A DNA stretch of 64,000 nucleotides from CBDCYS01 sp965226245 (GCA_965226245.1 CBDDCL010000015.1:434001-498000); one strand, 5' to 3'. Shown: positions 8,847-17,903, counted from the stretch's first letter. Made by a program: numbers and translations. The notes: a model not told the origin generated them from the letters alone.

Positions 8847-9392
8847 GCGCGGGTCATCAGTTGGGATCACTACCGCATGCGGCTGATCGTTCTTGCGGCT
8901 TTGACCACGGGGATGAGGCTGGGTGAAATTTTCGCCCTGTGCTGGAGTGACCTCGACTACGGGCAGGGGTTGATCGCCGTTCGGTCGCACTTGAAGAACG
9001 GCAAGACACGCTATGTCCCAATGTCAACGGAGTTGGCTGAGGAGTTTCGGCGCTTCCCGCAGGTGTTTGGAGAAGAGCGGATCTTTCCTCCCAAGCCGGG
9101 GGCGAAGAGTGGACGGCAGCGAGTGGACCGCAGCTTCAAGAGTGCCTTGAAGACGGCGGGAATCGAGAATTTCCGGTTTCACGACCTGCGTCACACTTTC
9201 GCGTCTTGGTACATGATGAACGGCGGGGACTTGTACGAACTCGCCAAGATTCTGGGCCACGCCAACATCAAGATGACCGAGCGGTACGCGAAACTAGCCA
9301 AGCAACACATCGCCAGGACCGGCAACACGGCCCGCGAGATGTGGCGCATGATGGAAAAGCGTGAGGGAGAAGGCTCGGAGCGGGTGGGCTGA
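8847..9392 (+). pseudogene. Tyrosine integrase, C-terminal catalytic fragment
   Basis: The frame ARVISWDHYRMRLIVLAALTT continues into TGMRLGEIFALCWSDLD (catalytic Arg), FHDLRHTFASW (H-x-x-R) and LGHANIKMTERYAKL (His and the Tyr nucleophile). These are the full active-site set of a phage-type tyrosine recombinase. The N-terminal arm- and core-binding domains are missing, cut at about 8847 by the IS110 remnant. It lies 75 bases before a tRNA 3'-end match at 9468-9487, the usual position of an island integrase next to its attachment site. Probably the inactive remains of the integrase that brought in the island. Confidence 0.8.
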
Positions 9393-9467
9393 GCCTTCTG
9401 GAATGTACCCTTATTGTTCCCCGCCTAAGTGGAACGGTTCCTGGTGGCCAGTAAGTTATTGAAAACA

Positions 9468-9487
9468 TGGTGGCCAGGGACGGAATC
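9468..9487 (-). other. tRNA 3'-end fragment, candidate attachment site
   Basis: Read on the minus strand these 20 bases are GATTCCGTCCCTGGCCACCA, identical to the T-arm/acceptor 3' end including CCA typical of bacterial tRNA-Phe genes. The rest of the tRNA is absent. Such a fragment beside an integrase gene is the expected attR/attL scar of an integrative element. Confidence 0.55.
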
Positions 9488-9610
9488 ACACCGCATTACA
9501 CCATCCCACCTATCCCCCTGACCGGGATCTATCTTGATCCCAGGCTGGAAATCACTCGACACCTAAGTGTATGAGCAGCAAAGGTTTGCCTTCGAGGATG
9601 ATTCCAGCTT

Positions 9611-10434
9611 ATGGACGCCATTGGCACGTTGGACGACCAGCTTGAACCCAAGCCCCGGAGGCGGATAGCCCTTCACCTTCGCGTTAGCACCAAGGACGAA
9701 AAGCAAGACGCTGACAATCAGCGCCTCCAGTTCCGGCAGTTCTGCCAAACACAGGGCTGGGAGATCGCAAAGGGCAAAAGCGACCGCGTGCAGTGCCGTC
9801 AGATGATGCAGGACGCCAGCGCCAGGAAATGGGTCCTACTAGTGTTCTGGGCGCTGGACCGGTTCACCAGTTGTAGTTTAGGTACCCCGGGCTGCTTATG
9901 AGAGTCCCCTTGGGCAGCGGACACACCGGAGATAACAAGGGCGTATAAATCAAGCTGTGTCCATGAGTTGGACGACATGACTAATCTCAACGGAGAGCGG
10001 CGGGTAATGTTTCCCCGCTGCGACCCGGGGTGCAACCTCCACCTCGGCCGAGTCCCTGTAGGGTCTCGCTTGATATCCCTACAGTGGAGCTTACGCAACA
10101 GCGGCTTGGGCCCCTGTCGCTAATGCAGGAGAGACTAGAACGGTCGTCCTGTCGAAGAGTAGCGGGCGCTAGCACTAAGGTCCAAGGGGCGGGGTCTATC
10201 CCCCCACAGGCTCAAGAGCGGTACCGGCAAGACTACCAAGCTGGCAGGGTCGGACGGACGGTCCACAGTAGGTCAGGGAAAGACCTCCCGGCACATCGAC
10301 CAAGGAAGATTTTCGACAGGGAGAAGGTGGTCCGACTTCGCCAGGACGGGCTCTCCCTGAGGCGGATTGCGAAGCGGATGGGGATTGGTCTCGGGACTGT
10401 CTCACGGACGCTACAGCAGTGTTCCAAAAGTTGA
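9611..10434 (+). pseudogene. Degenerate serine recombinase (resolvase)
   Basis: The N-terminal part reads RIALHLRVSTKDEKQDADNQ, the resolvase catalytic start with the serine in RVST, and then a piece with ARKWVLLVFWALDRF. After a run of frame breaks and stops, the C-terminal helix-turn-helix reappears at about 10295-10434 as RPRKIFDREKVVRLRQDG and RIAKRMGIGLGTVSRTL. It parallels the intact recombinase at 11317-12021, whose tail is RPRRIFDRAEVVKLRQEG. The two look like paralogues of one cassette, of which this copy has decayed by deletion and frameshift. Confidence 0.7.
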
Positions 10435-10554
10435 GGCGGATCATTGGAGGTTGGAAACCTGAATACCGGGGAGTTGCGGAACTCGCAGTCTGCGTTTCTG
10501 CGCTGCTCCTACAGCTTGAACTAACGGAACAGATTCACAGCAGAGCTTAACGTG

Positions 10555-11019
10555 ATGGCACGGTTGAAAAGCAAAAGCCGAATCCAGGGCTCCGAACCTG
10601 ATGTTCAGGGTGAGTCGGCGGCAGATTCCGTTAAGTGTGCTGAAAATTCCAATTCGGAGACGCCATCGATCCCACCGGCGGCTCCCTGCAGTCCCGCTTA
10701 TCTCCGAAGACGGCTGTTGGAAGTGGCGTCCTCTCTGCGGACCGAGTTTAGCTCTCTCCTCCAGGACCCTCGGGCTGCTAAAGAGGCCGTTCAGTATTTC
10801 GCTCGACTTCTCCGGCCGAACCGAAAGGTTGGCAGACCGAAAAGAGCCGATGTCACTGAAGCGCTCCGTCTGGAAGCCGAGGGTGTGTCCCGTCAACAGA
10901 TCTACCGACGGTTGAGTAAGAACACCAGGGAGGAACAGCATGCCCTCCGAGAGGCCATGCGGATGCGCAAGTATCGCCAGCGAAAGCGTGACAAACTCGA
11001 ACCCGTTACGCCAACTTAA
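10555..11019 (+). CDS. Hypothetical basic protein of recombinase cassette
   Basis: A 154-aa protein of unknown family, very basic in its C-terminal half. Residues from about 90 on read GRPKRADVTEALRLEAEG, then VSRQQIYRRLSK, which has the look of a helix-turn-helix (homeodomain-like) unit, followed by a Lys/Arg-rich tail MRMRKYRQRKRDK. A GTG at 10552 directly precedes the ATG and could also serve as start. It lies upstream of a small acidic protein and an intact serine recombinase on the same strand. A DNA-binding role in the mobility of the cassette is plausible but inferred only from charge and position. Confidence 0.65.
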   Translation: MARLKSKSRIQGSEPDVQGESAADSVKCAENSNSETPSIPPAAPCSPAYLRRRLLEVASSLRTEFSSLLQDPRAAKEAVQYFARLLRPNRKVGRPKRADVTEALRLEAEGVSRQQIYRRLSKNTREEQHALREAMRMRKYRQRKRDKLEPVTPT

Positions 11020-11091
11020 GTCCACCCCGATTTGTACAGTCTTGGCGAATCGCCCGATCTGGTCCAAGATGGGCATAAGGAGGAAAAACTC

Positions 11092-11295
11092 ATGCCCACG
11101 AAGGCGGAACTAGAAGAAGCAATCGAGGAAGCAGCAGAAGTTCTCACTGGCGCTTACGCGCCGGAGTCGAGCCGGGAGGATTTAGCCGGGGCTGTCGGGA
11201 AGGCTCTGAATGTGCTTGAGCTGGAAGATGAGGGCAGCGAGCCAATCTGCGACGACGATGAGCAATACGCGGAAGAGGCGATGGTCGGCGATTAG
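11092..11295 (+). CDS. Small acidic protein of recombinase cassette
   Basis: A 67-aa strongly acidic protein (MPTKAELEEAIEEAAEVL at the start, EPICDDDEQYAEEAM near the end). The ATG at 11092 is chosen because AAGGAGG precedes it by about eight bases; a longer frame from 11032 is not supported. It ends 21 bases before the serine recombinase start. The family is not recognised. Its acidity next to a very basic neighbour invites a partner or regulator role, but this is conjecture. Confidence 0.6.
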   Translation: MPTKAELEEAIEEAAEVLTGAYAPESSREDLAGAVGKALNVLELEDEGSEPICDDDEQYAEEAMVGD

Positions 11296-11316
11296 ACCTC
11301 AGCAGAGCCACAACGG

Positions 11317-12021
11317 ATGGATGCTCTCTACTTCCGGGTCTCAACAGACCGCCAGACGACCGAGAATCAGTTCGAGGATCTTCTTCTCGTAGCTGAGAAG
11401 GACGGCTCTGGCCGGGATTGGAGGAGAATCCGAGAGCTGCTTTCCACATGCATCCACGAGGAAGCCGTGGGTGACCGCACGCTCTATTCTGTCAACCCGA
11501 GAATCGTTACCGAACTCGCCGACCTCTGCATCTATGTTGAACAGGGGAAGTCCAGCCGAAAGGGATCCAAAGGGCGTCCGCTGTTTGAACAGATGAAAAA
11601 GGATGCCGCTCTCAGGAGGTTTGACCGCCTTCTGGTGTGGAAGGTCTCTCGTCTGGGCCGCGACATGCGGGAGGTCATCTCGACCGTCTATGAACTCTCC
11701 GACTTGGGAGTGACTGTTGTTCCCGTCAAGTCTCAAACCGGCCCGATCAACTCAACCATGGGGAAGCTGCTGTGGGCCATTCAGGCTTGGTTCTCCGAGA
11801 TGGAGAACGAAGAGCGTTCGGAGGCAATCAAGGCTGGCCAAGCCAGAGCCCTAGCATCCGGAAAGTCCGTGGGGAGACCAAGACGAATCTTCGACCGCGC
11901 GGAAGTGGTCAAGCTACGCCAGGAGGGCCTCAGCTGGTCTCGGATCGCTTGCAGGCTTGGTGTCAGCATCGGAACAGCTCGCCGTGCACATCAAGATCTG
12001 ACAGCAGCCCCCGCCTCTTGA
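11317..12021 (+). CDS. Serine recombinase (resolvase/invertase family)
   Basis: A 234-aa site-specific serine recombinase. The nucleophile is Ser9 in ALYFRVSTDRQTTENQ. The catalytic-domain motifs RFDRLLVWKVSRLGRDMRE and the E-helix entry WFSEMENEERSEAIKAG follow, then a GRPRRIFDR linker and a C-terminal helix-turn-helix (LSWSRIACRLGVSIGTARR) at about residues 205-225. It carries an extra 40-residue insertion in the catalytic domain (residues ~30-75) compared with Tn3 resolvases. The gene appears intact and is the only complete recombinase of the 8.8-12 kb island. Its target site is unknown. Confidence 0.88.
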   Translation: MDALYFRVSTDRQTTENQFEDLLLVAEKDGSGRDWRRIRELLSTCIHEEAVGDRTLYSVNPRIVTELADLCIYVEQGKSSRKGSKGRPLFEQMKKDAALRRFDRLLVWKVSRLGRDMREVISTVYELSDLGVTVVPVKSQTGPINSTMGKLLWAIQAWFSEMENEERSEAIKAGQARALASGKSVGRPRRIFDRAEVVKLRQEGLSWSRIACRLGVSIGTARRAHQDLTAAPAS

Positions 12022-12208
12022 ATCGCGGCAGACAGCGTAGGAAGATGAGGCAACCCGCAGAGCGGGCAAGGAAACAGAGTTGCGGGCGTTTGAGGGCTAA
12101 CTGCTTCTGTTGGAGTATGTTACGGACTGAGGTCGGCAATAGCTGGTGATTAGGGGATTTACCAACACCTATCCCGCGGACAAGCGCTATGTAGTTCGTT
12201 TCGGGCGA

Positions 12209-12228
12209 CTTAGTCCTGGTCGCGGTCA
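12209..12228 (+). repeat. Dispersed repeat, partial copy
   Basis: CTTAGTCCTGGTCGCGGTCA matches the core of a repeat family seen in fuller form at 38743-38779, 42768-42798 and 50246-50283 (consensus TAGTCCYGCTCGCGGTCGYGG then AACTCTTCATGCCGG). The 60 bases upstream also resemble those upstream of the 50246 copy. Confidence 0.5.
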
Positions 12229-12414
12229 TAGATGGTCGCGATGTTGGGATGATTCAGCGCGACCGCGGCCTGCACCTCGCGAAGAAAGCGTCCACCTCCA
12301 CCCGGCCTTGGCCTCTTCCCCTTCCAAATCTTTCACGGGAAGAAACTTCAGAGCGACGATGCGGCGGAGCTTGGTGTCCTCAGCTTTGTAGACGACACCC
12401 ATCCCGCCCTGGCC
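12215..12414 (-). pseudogene. Ser/Thr protein kinase fragment (glycine loop onward)
   Basis: The minus strand reads GQGGMGVVYKAEDTKLRRIV and then ALKFLP, the ATP-binding glycine loop and catalytic Lys region of a PknB-type kinase. After a frameshift it reads FLREVQAAVALNHPNIATIY in another frame. It is joined at its 5' side directly to the stop region of the tadE-like gene and has no N-terminal residues before the loop. Non-functional. A complementary N-terminal kinase scrap that stops at the same GQGGMG lies at 47449-47510. Confidence 0.75.
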
Positions 12415-12426
12415 TCGGGAGGTCAC

Positions 12427-12888
12427 TCAATTGGCAACGACCATACGAGTCGTGGCGCCCATCTGGATGGTGTTGCCGGCCAGGATCAGCCCACCCGTCA
12501 CCAGTTGGAAAGGATAACTGACCCGGACCTCAACAATGTCGCCGCGTTCAGCGCCGGCCGGGTCCACGGTCGGTGCGTCCGCTTCCGGGTTCCAAGTGCA
12601 ACTGATCGTGAGGTCGGAAGTGTTTAGGCCGCTACAATGCTTCTTGACTACTCCCTCGATAGCAGTCAAAGTCGTGGGATTCTCACTCCCGCGAATCATG
12701 CAGTACCTCCCCGCTTGCCGTGACGCGTGAGCAATCGTGGCATACGTCCACATGCCGCGGCCGACCTCGGTGAGTGTCAACAGGATAATCACGAAAAGTA
12801 TGAAGGTGAACGCGAATTCGACTAGGGTGGCGCCACACCGGGCACGGTTGCGATCACAAGGTGCTTGGAGAATGCTTGATCGATTCAT
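12427..12888 (-). CDS. TadE-like pilus assembly protein (second copy)
   Basis: A 153-aa pseudopilin-like protein. The N-terminal segment RCGATLVEFAFTFILFVIIL near residues 17-36 has the Glu-5-like acidic residue and hydrophobic helix typical of TadE proteins, minor components of Tad/Flp pili. The periplasmic part contains Cys residues and a Pro/Asp-rich stretch. It lies 22 bases downstream of another tadE-like gene on the same strand and downstream of a tadG-like pseudogene. It is intact, but the neighbouring Tad components are damaged. Confidence 0.85.
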   Translation of the reverse strand: MNRSSILQAPCDRNRARCGATLVEFAFTFILFVIILLTLTEVGRGMWTYATIAHASRQAGRYCMIRGSENPTTLTAIEGVVKKHCSGLNTSDLTISCTWNPEADAPTVDPAGAERGDIVEVRVSYPFQLVTGGLILAGNTIQMGATTRMVVAN

Positions 12889-12910
12889 CGGAAGTTCCTC
12901 CTGTACCCGG

Positions 12911-13375
12911 CTATTGGACGCGCATGTACGTCCGTTGTGTAATTACGACAGAGTTGGGAATGCCGGGCCAGGGAATCATCGGCTCGAACGTTTGTTGCAC
13001 CGTCGACAGGGAATAAGCGCGCGGATAGCCATAGGCGCCGCAGTCGCCATCCGTGCAGTCGACGCTGCTCCCCGGGGTACTGTCAGGGCAGTCGCAGAAC
13101 AGTTCCGCCTCGGTGCTGACATTATCCAGGTTGCGGGCGTCGTCTCTGGAGACTGCGCTGATGTCGCTGAAGCTGGCCGACTGAATGTGCCCCTGGGAGC
13201 CGTAGAATGCCCCGGTCCCCGAAGCGTTGGCCAGGGTGATGGAGTGGTAAAAGATGCGGGCAAAGTCCGCCGCTCCCACCATCATGAGCAATAATAGAGG
13301 GGTGACTACTGCCAGCTCAACGGTGGTCGTTCCGCGGCGCCTGTTGCGCTTCTCAATCGATTTCGTTTGCATCAC
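12911..13375 (-). CDS. TadE-like pilus assembly protein (first copy)
   Basis: A 154-aa protein with the TadE signature RRGTTTVELAVVTPLLLLMM near residues 13-32, where the Glu follows a short basic leader, and then GAADFARIFYHSITLANASG. The remaining periplasmic domain is Cys- and Asp-rich. It follows the tadG-like pseudogene by 54 bases and precedes the second tadE. This gene order (tadG-tadE-tadE) is typical of Flp pilus loci in Acidobacteriota. Confidence 0.87.
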   Translation of the reverse strand: MMQTKSIEKRNRRRGTTTVELAVVTPLLLLMMVGAADFARIFYHSITLANASGTGAFYGSQGHIQSASFSDISAVSRDDARNLDNVSTEAELFCDCPDSTPGSSVDCTDGDCGAYGYPRAYSLSTVQQTFEPMIPWPGIPNSVVITQRTYMRVQ

Positions 13376-13429
13376 GTCTTTCCCCGTACTTTGGATGTCT
13401 CTTCCGCCGAAGCGGAGCGCCTTGTTGAA

Positions 13430-16395
13430 TCATTGCAGCAGTGTGACCTTGCGAACAGGCGGCATGCCCTGGAAAGTGCCTTTGAAATTATTCACGCTGG
13501 TGCTGTTGCCGACATGCTCCCCCGTGTCGCACACCACCATCTGCCAAGCGCTGGAGTCGTTGGTGCCCCGGAATGTCAAAAGGGCATTGGGGAAATAGAG
13601 CGTTCCATTAAAAACGGACTGGGCGTTTCCGGCTGTTTTCTGGGTCCTGTCACTGGGCGACCAGAAAAGGATTCCAGGAATGGAATCATATGTGCCCGAA
13701 TGGGGTATTTAGTTGACTCCAGTAGCCACTACATCTTGGGGGTGGGGGTGCCGGCCCTGGTGGCCTCGACCATTGTCTTATAGGGAGCAGGGTCGGCGGC
13801 GACCGCCTGCTGGAGGAGGCGATAGAAAAGTTTGCCGCGCGACCGTGAGGTCCGCCGGTTGAAGCGGAACGTGAACTCGTCCAGGTAGTAGTCGGCAAAT
13901 ACTCGGTGACTTCATGGCGGATGGGGTATTTAGTTGACTCCAGTAGCCACTACATCTTGGGGGTGGGGGTGCCGGCCCTGGTGGCCTCGACCATTGTCTT
14001 ATAGGGAGCAGGGTCGGCGGCGACCGCCTGCTGGAGGAGGCGATAGCAAAGTTTGCCGCGCGACCGTGAGGTCCGCCGGTTGAAGCGGAACGTGAACTCG
14101 TCCAGGTAGTAGTCCAAATACTCGTGACTGACAGCCCCCTGGTGGGTCCCCAACAGCCAGCGCTTTAGCAGAGAGGCGACACGATGGACTCTCGGCAGCA
14201 GCTTACTCGCCGATTGCCGCTTCCCGCGCAGCACGGTGACTTCATGGCGGTATCCTTTGTTCTCCAATCCCGCATAGCCTTCCCAGCCGTCGGTGTGCAC
14301 GAGGCTGCCAGGTTGGATAGCTTCTTCGACAAAGGCTTCCAAGCTCGCCGCTGAGGCATCCGCGATCCGACGGAGCCGGATGCGACCCATACCGCGCCCA
14401 TCCTCCTCGGCAGCAACCGCAACTAACGCTTTGCCAACCATTTCGCGACCTCGGACGCCCTCTTCGACTCCGCCCACATACGTTTCGTCCACCTCCACCC
14501 GGCCGACCAGCCGATTGCGACCGGGGCGCACCATGGCGCGGCGGAACTTGTGCAGCCAGGTCCAGGCGGTTACATAGCTACCCAAACCCAAGACCCGCTG
14601 CAACTCCAGCGCGCTGGCCCCGCCTTTTTGCGTTGTCACCCACCAAGCCGCCCGGAACCACAACGTCAAGGGCTTGCGGGTGTCCTGGAAAATCGTGCCC
14701 GCCGTCACCGAGGCCTGGTAACCGCAGTCGGCGCAGAGCAGCAGATTGCGTTTGCTGGCCCATGAGGACTGGATCCCACAGCGCGGGCACACGAACCCCT
14801 CCGGCCAGCGCAGCTTCAGCAGGTACTCCCGGCACGCCTCCTCGGTCGAGAATCGAGCTTCCAACTCGACGAGGTTTCGGGGGTAGGGGGCAGGGTCGGC
14901 GGCGACCGCCTGCTAGTCCTACTCGTGACTGACAGCCCCCTGGTGGGTCCCCAACAGCCAGCGCTTTAGCAGAGAGGCGACACGATGGACTCTCGGCAGC
15001 AGCTTACTCGCCGATTGCCGCTTCCCGCGCAGCACGGTGACTTCATGGCGGTATCCTTTGTTCTCCAATCCCGCATAGCCTTCCCAGCCGTCGGTGTGCA
15101 CGAGGCTGCCAGGTTGGATAGCTTCTTCGACAAAGGCTTCCAAGCTCGCCGCTGAGGCATCCGCGATCCGACGGAGCCGGATGCGACCCATACCGCGCCC
15201 ATCCTCCTCGGCAGCAACCGCAACTAACGCTTTGCCAACCATTTCGCGACCTCGGACGCCCTCTTCGACTCCGCCCACATACGTTTCGTCCACCTCCACC
15301 CGGCCGACCAGCCGATTGCGACCGGGGCGCACCATGGCGCGGCGGAACTTGTGCAGCCAGGTCCAGGCGGTTACATAGCTACCCAAACCCAAGACCCGCT
15401 GCAACTCCAGCGCGCTGGCCCCGCCTTTTTGCGTTGTCACCCACCAAGCCGCCCGGAACCACAACGTCAAGGGCTTGCGGGTGTCCTGGAAAATCGTGCC
15501 CGCCGTCACCGAGGCCTGGTAACCGCAGTCGGCGCAGAGCAGCAGATTGCGTTTGCTGGCCCATGAGGACTGGATCCCACAGCGCGGGCACACGAACCCC
15601 TCCGGCCAGCGCAGCTTCAGCAGGTACTCCCGGCACGCCTCCTCGGTCGAGAATCGAGCTTCCAACTCGACGAGGTTTCGGGGGTAGTCCTCCTTCATGC
15701 CCCCAACCACAACATATTGTGGCTACTGGAGTCAACTAAATACCCCATTGTGCCCGTTACCGGCGCGTAGAGGTTCACCCCAGGAGCGTTGCCGCCGCCG
15801 TTCCCGCCGCCGTTGCCGGCGTTACCGTTGATGGTGACCTGCTGGACTACGTAGATTGTCACGCCATCGCTCAGACTGCTCATATCCCCACCGTTGACGG
15901 TGAAGTTTCCGTCGACGTAGTACAAGCCCTCATTCAGCCGAGAGACTCCACCCGTTTGTTTAATCTGCGTGTAGTAACCGGGCCACAGGTCTACGTCGTC
16001 GTTATTGCCGATCTGGACGTTGCCATAGTTGGTCAGGTTCGTGGGCTCGGGAGTGGTGAGAAAGTTGGCTAAGGGGTCGTAGACTCTTGGAATACCGGTC
16101 CTAGTTGTCGGATAGGGGCCGCCCGTTTGGGTGCAGGTCGGCGCGTTGTTATATCCGCCGACAATTCCCACTGAGGTAACGCAGACCTCGCCACCGCCGT
16201 TCTGGGAAAAGCCAGCGGGGTTATCGGAATTGATCAGAAGTCCGCAATCGGCCTTGAGGATCGACCCTCCCACCGACTTGAAAGCCTGCTTTTCCTCTTT
16301 GTTCAAGACGTAGTAGCAGCCGTCGGCGTAACCGACCAGGCCGGCCACGGCTTGTGACCGCACGGTCACTTCAGTCTGCTCGAATATGCGTGCAA
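13430..16395 (-). pseudogene. TadG-like Flp pilus protein, disrupted by IS1595
   Basis: The upstream part (16395 to 15749) reads FARIFEQTEVTVRSQAVAG and YADGCYYVLNKEEKQAFKSV, then a Gly/Asn-rich stretch ending YAPVTGT. The downstream part (13699 to 13430) resumes as TYDSIPGILFWSPSDR and ends VRKVTLLQ before a TGA at 13430-13432. Removing 13700-15748 with one copy of the target duplication CGGGCACA fuses VTGT to YDSIPG in frame, so one IS1595 insertion split the gene. The N-terminus is also missing, cut at 16395/16396 by a second IS1595 copy that has no target duplication. The protein would have been the large TadG-like pilus component. Confidence 0.85.
13700..15748 (-). mobile_element. IS1595-family mosaic of three partial copies
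   Basis: Three IS1595 pieces lie head to tail. The first is 13700-13919 (left end joined to a short internal piece), the second 13921-14886 (left end through most of the transposase gene), the third about 14922-15748 (internal part to right end). A 35-base scrap of IS sequence (14887-14921) sits between the second and third. The outer ends carry the terminal repeat ATGGGGTATTTAGTTGACTC. The outermost flanks carry an 8-bp duplication (CGGGCACA in the tadG sense). Transposase frames 13950-14864 (304 aa) and 14919-15710 (263 aa) are both truncated. Either a single insertion was rearranged, or the assembly is wrong here. Confidence 0.85.
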
Positions 16396-17422
16396 ATGGG
16401 GTATTTAGTTGACTCCAGTAGCCACTACATCTTGGGGGTGGGGGTGCCGGCCCTGGTGGCCTCGACCATTGTCTTATAGGGAGCAGGGTCGGCGGCGACC
16501 GCCTGCTGGAGGAGGCGATAGAAAAGTTTGCCGCGCGACCGTGAGGTCCGCCGGTTGAAGCGGAACGTGAACTCGTCCAGGTAGTAGTCCAAATACTCGT
16601 GACTGACAGCCCCCTGGTGGGTCCCCAACAGCCAGCGCTTTAGCAGAGAGGCGACACGATGGACTCTCGGCAGCAGCTTACTCGCCGATTGCCGCTTCCC
16701 GCGCAGCACGGTGACTTCATGGCGGTATCCTTTGTTCTCCAATCCCGCATAGCCTTCCCAGCCGTCGGTGTGCACGAGGCTGCCAGGTTGGATAGCTTCT
16801 TCGACAAAGGCTTCCAAGCTCGCCGCTGAGGCATCCGCGATCCGACGGAGCCGGATGCGACCCATACCGCGCCCATCCTCCTCGGCAGCAACCGCAACTA
16901 ACGCTTTGCCAACCATTTCGCGACCTCGGACGCCCTCTTCGACTCCGCCCACATACGTTTCGTCCACCTCCACCCGGCCGACCAGCCGATTGCGACCGGG
17001 GCGCACCATGGCGCGGCGGAACTTGTGCAGCCAGGTCCAGGCGGTTACATAGCTACCCAAACCCAAGACCCGCTGCAACTCCAGCGCGCTGGCCCCGCCT
17101 TTTTGCGTTGTCACCCACCAAGCCGCCCGGAACCACAACGTCAAGGGCTTGCGGGTGTCCTGGAAAATCGTGCCCGCCGTCACCGAGGCCTGGTAACCGC
17201 AGTCGGCGCAGAGCAGCAGATTGCGTTTGCTGGCCCATGAGGACTGGATCCCACAGCGCGGGCACACGAACCCCTCCGGCCAGCGCAGCTTCAGCAGGTA
17301 CTCCCGGCACGCCTCCTCGGTCGAGAATCGAGCTTCCAACTCGACGAGGTTTCGGGGGTAGTCCTCCTTCATGCCCCCAACCACAACATATTGTGGCTAC
17401 TGGAGTCAACTAAATACCCCAT
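16396..17422 (-). mobile_element. IS1595-family insertion sequence, complete
   Basis: A 1027-bp element with terminal inverted repeats beginning ATGGGGTATTTAGTTGACTC and extending through CAGTAGCCAC. The 8 bp beyond the two ends (GCGTGCAA and TAGTTCAA) do not match, so no target duplication is present. The DNA on its two sides therefore probably did not adjoin before, as expected from recombination between two copies. Confidence 0.93.
16425..17384 (-). CDS. IS1595-family transposase
   Basis: A 319-aa transposase (start GTG at 17384; MKEDYPRNL at 17372 is equally likely). An N-terminal zinc ribbon (FVCPRCGIQ and LLCADCGYQ, residues ~38-65) is followed by the DDE_Tnp_IS1595 domain with VEVDETYVGGVEEG, HTDGWEGYAG and LDEFTFRFNRRTSRSR. 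It catalyses cut-and-paste or copying movement of its own element. This copy has Phe in LFYRLLQQ, as at 34843 and 61544, whereas the copies at 13950 and 56816 have Cys. Confidence 0.93.
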   Translation of the reverse strand: MVGGMKEDYPRNLVELEARFSTEEACREYLLKLRWPEGFVCPRCGIQSSWASKRNLLLCADCGYQASVTAGTIFQDTRKPLTLWFRAAWWVTTQKGGASALELQRVLGLGSYVTAWTWLHKFRRAMVRPGRNRLVGRVEVDETYVGGVEEGVRGREMVGKALVAVAAEEDGRGMGRIRLRRIADASAASLEAFVEEAIQPGSLVHTDGWEGYAGLENKGYRHEVTVLRGKRQSASKLLPRVHRVASLLKRWLLGTHQGAVSHEYLDYYLDEFTFRFNRRTSRSRGKLFYRLLQQAVAADPAPYKTMVEATRAGTPTPKM

Positions 17423-17903
17423 TAGTTCAAAACCCCCGACCAGTCCGGCTGCTGACCCGGCTGCTGACCCTCGTAAGCCCGGACCTTGATTGGCCAAACC
17501 AAGAGAACAACGCAGAGCAGATCCAATGCGAGCGCGAAGAGTAACAAACCTCTCCAATCGTCCCGATTCCGATCGTTCAAGCTGTTCAGCTCGGAGAACT
17601 CCAGGGTCACTAGGACAAGCAGCATCGAAAGGCAGGCGGAGAAGATCGCGCCGCCAGCCCCCACGTCCAGCAGGACGTCCGACAGTCCTGACAGCCAGGA
17701 TATAAGAACGGGCAGAACCAGGATGATTCCGATTGTTGTCCACGTCCCCGTGATCGCAGTTAGACTGCCGAACAGTGCCTTAAGAACACTCGGCCGATTG
17801 TCTCTTGACCGAGCGGCGTTGAGAATGGCGAGAAAAACTGCAACGCGTAGCAGGCAATTACCACCGTTAGGGCGCTGAATGTTAAATCGAAGCTTTGCAA
17901 CAT
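17422..17903 (-). pseudogene. Four-helix membrane protein, probably frameshifted
   Basis: From ATG 17903, behind GGAGG, the frame reads MLQSFDLTFSALTVVIACYA, a clear membrane helix, but then leaves the coding frame near 17830. The next frame continues FLAILNAARSRDNRPSVLKA and gives three further membrane segments (TTIGIILVLPVLISWL, AIFSACLSMLLVLVTLE, LLLFALALDLLCVVLLVW). A single-base indel around 17825-17835 is the simplest reading. The alternative start at 17931 gives an unconvincing soluble N-terminus. The stop codon borders the IS1595 end at 17422, so the natural C-terminus may be lost. Family not recognised. Confidence 0.55.

Noticed and set aside
15777..15810. Short tandem GCCGCCGTT repeats, checked as a possible CRISPR or VNTR
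   Set aside because: They encode a Gly/Asn-rich stretch of the tadG-like protein; there are no spacers.
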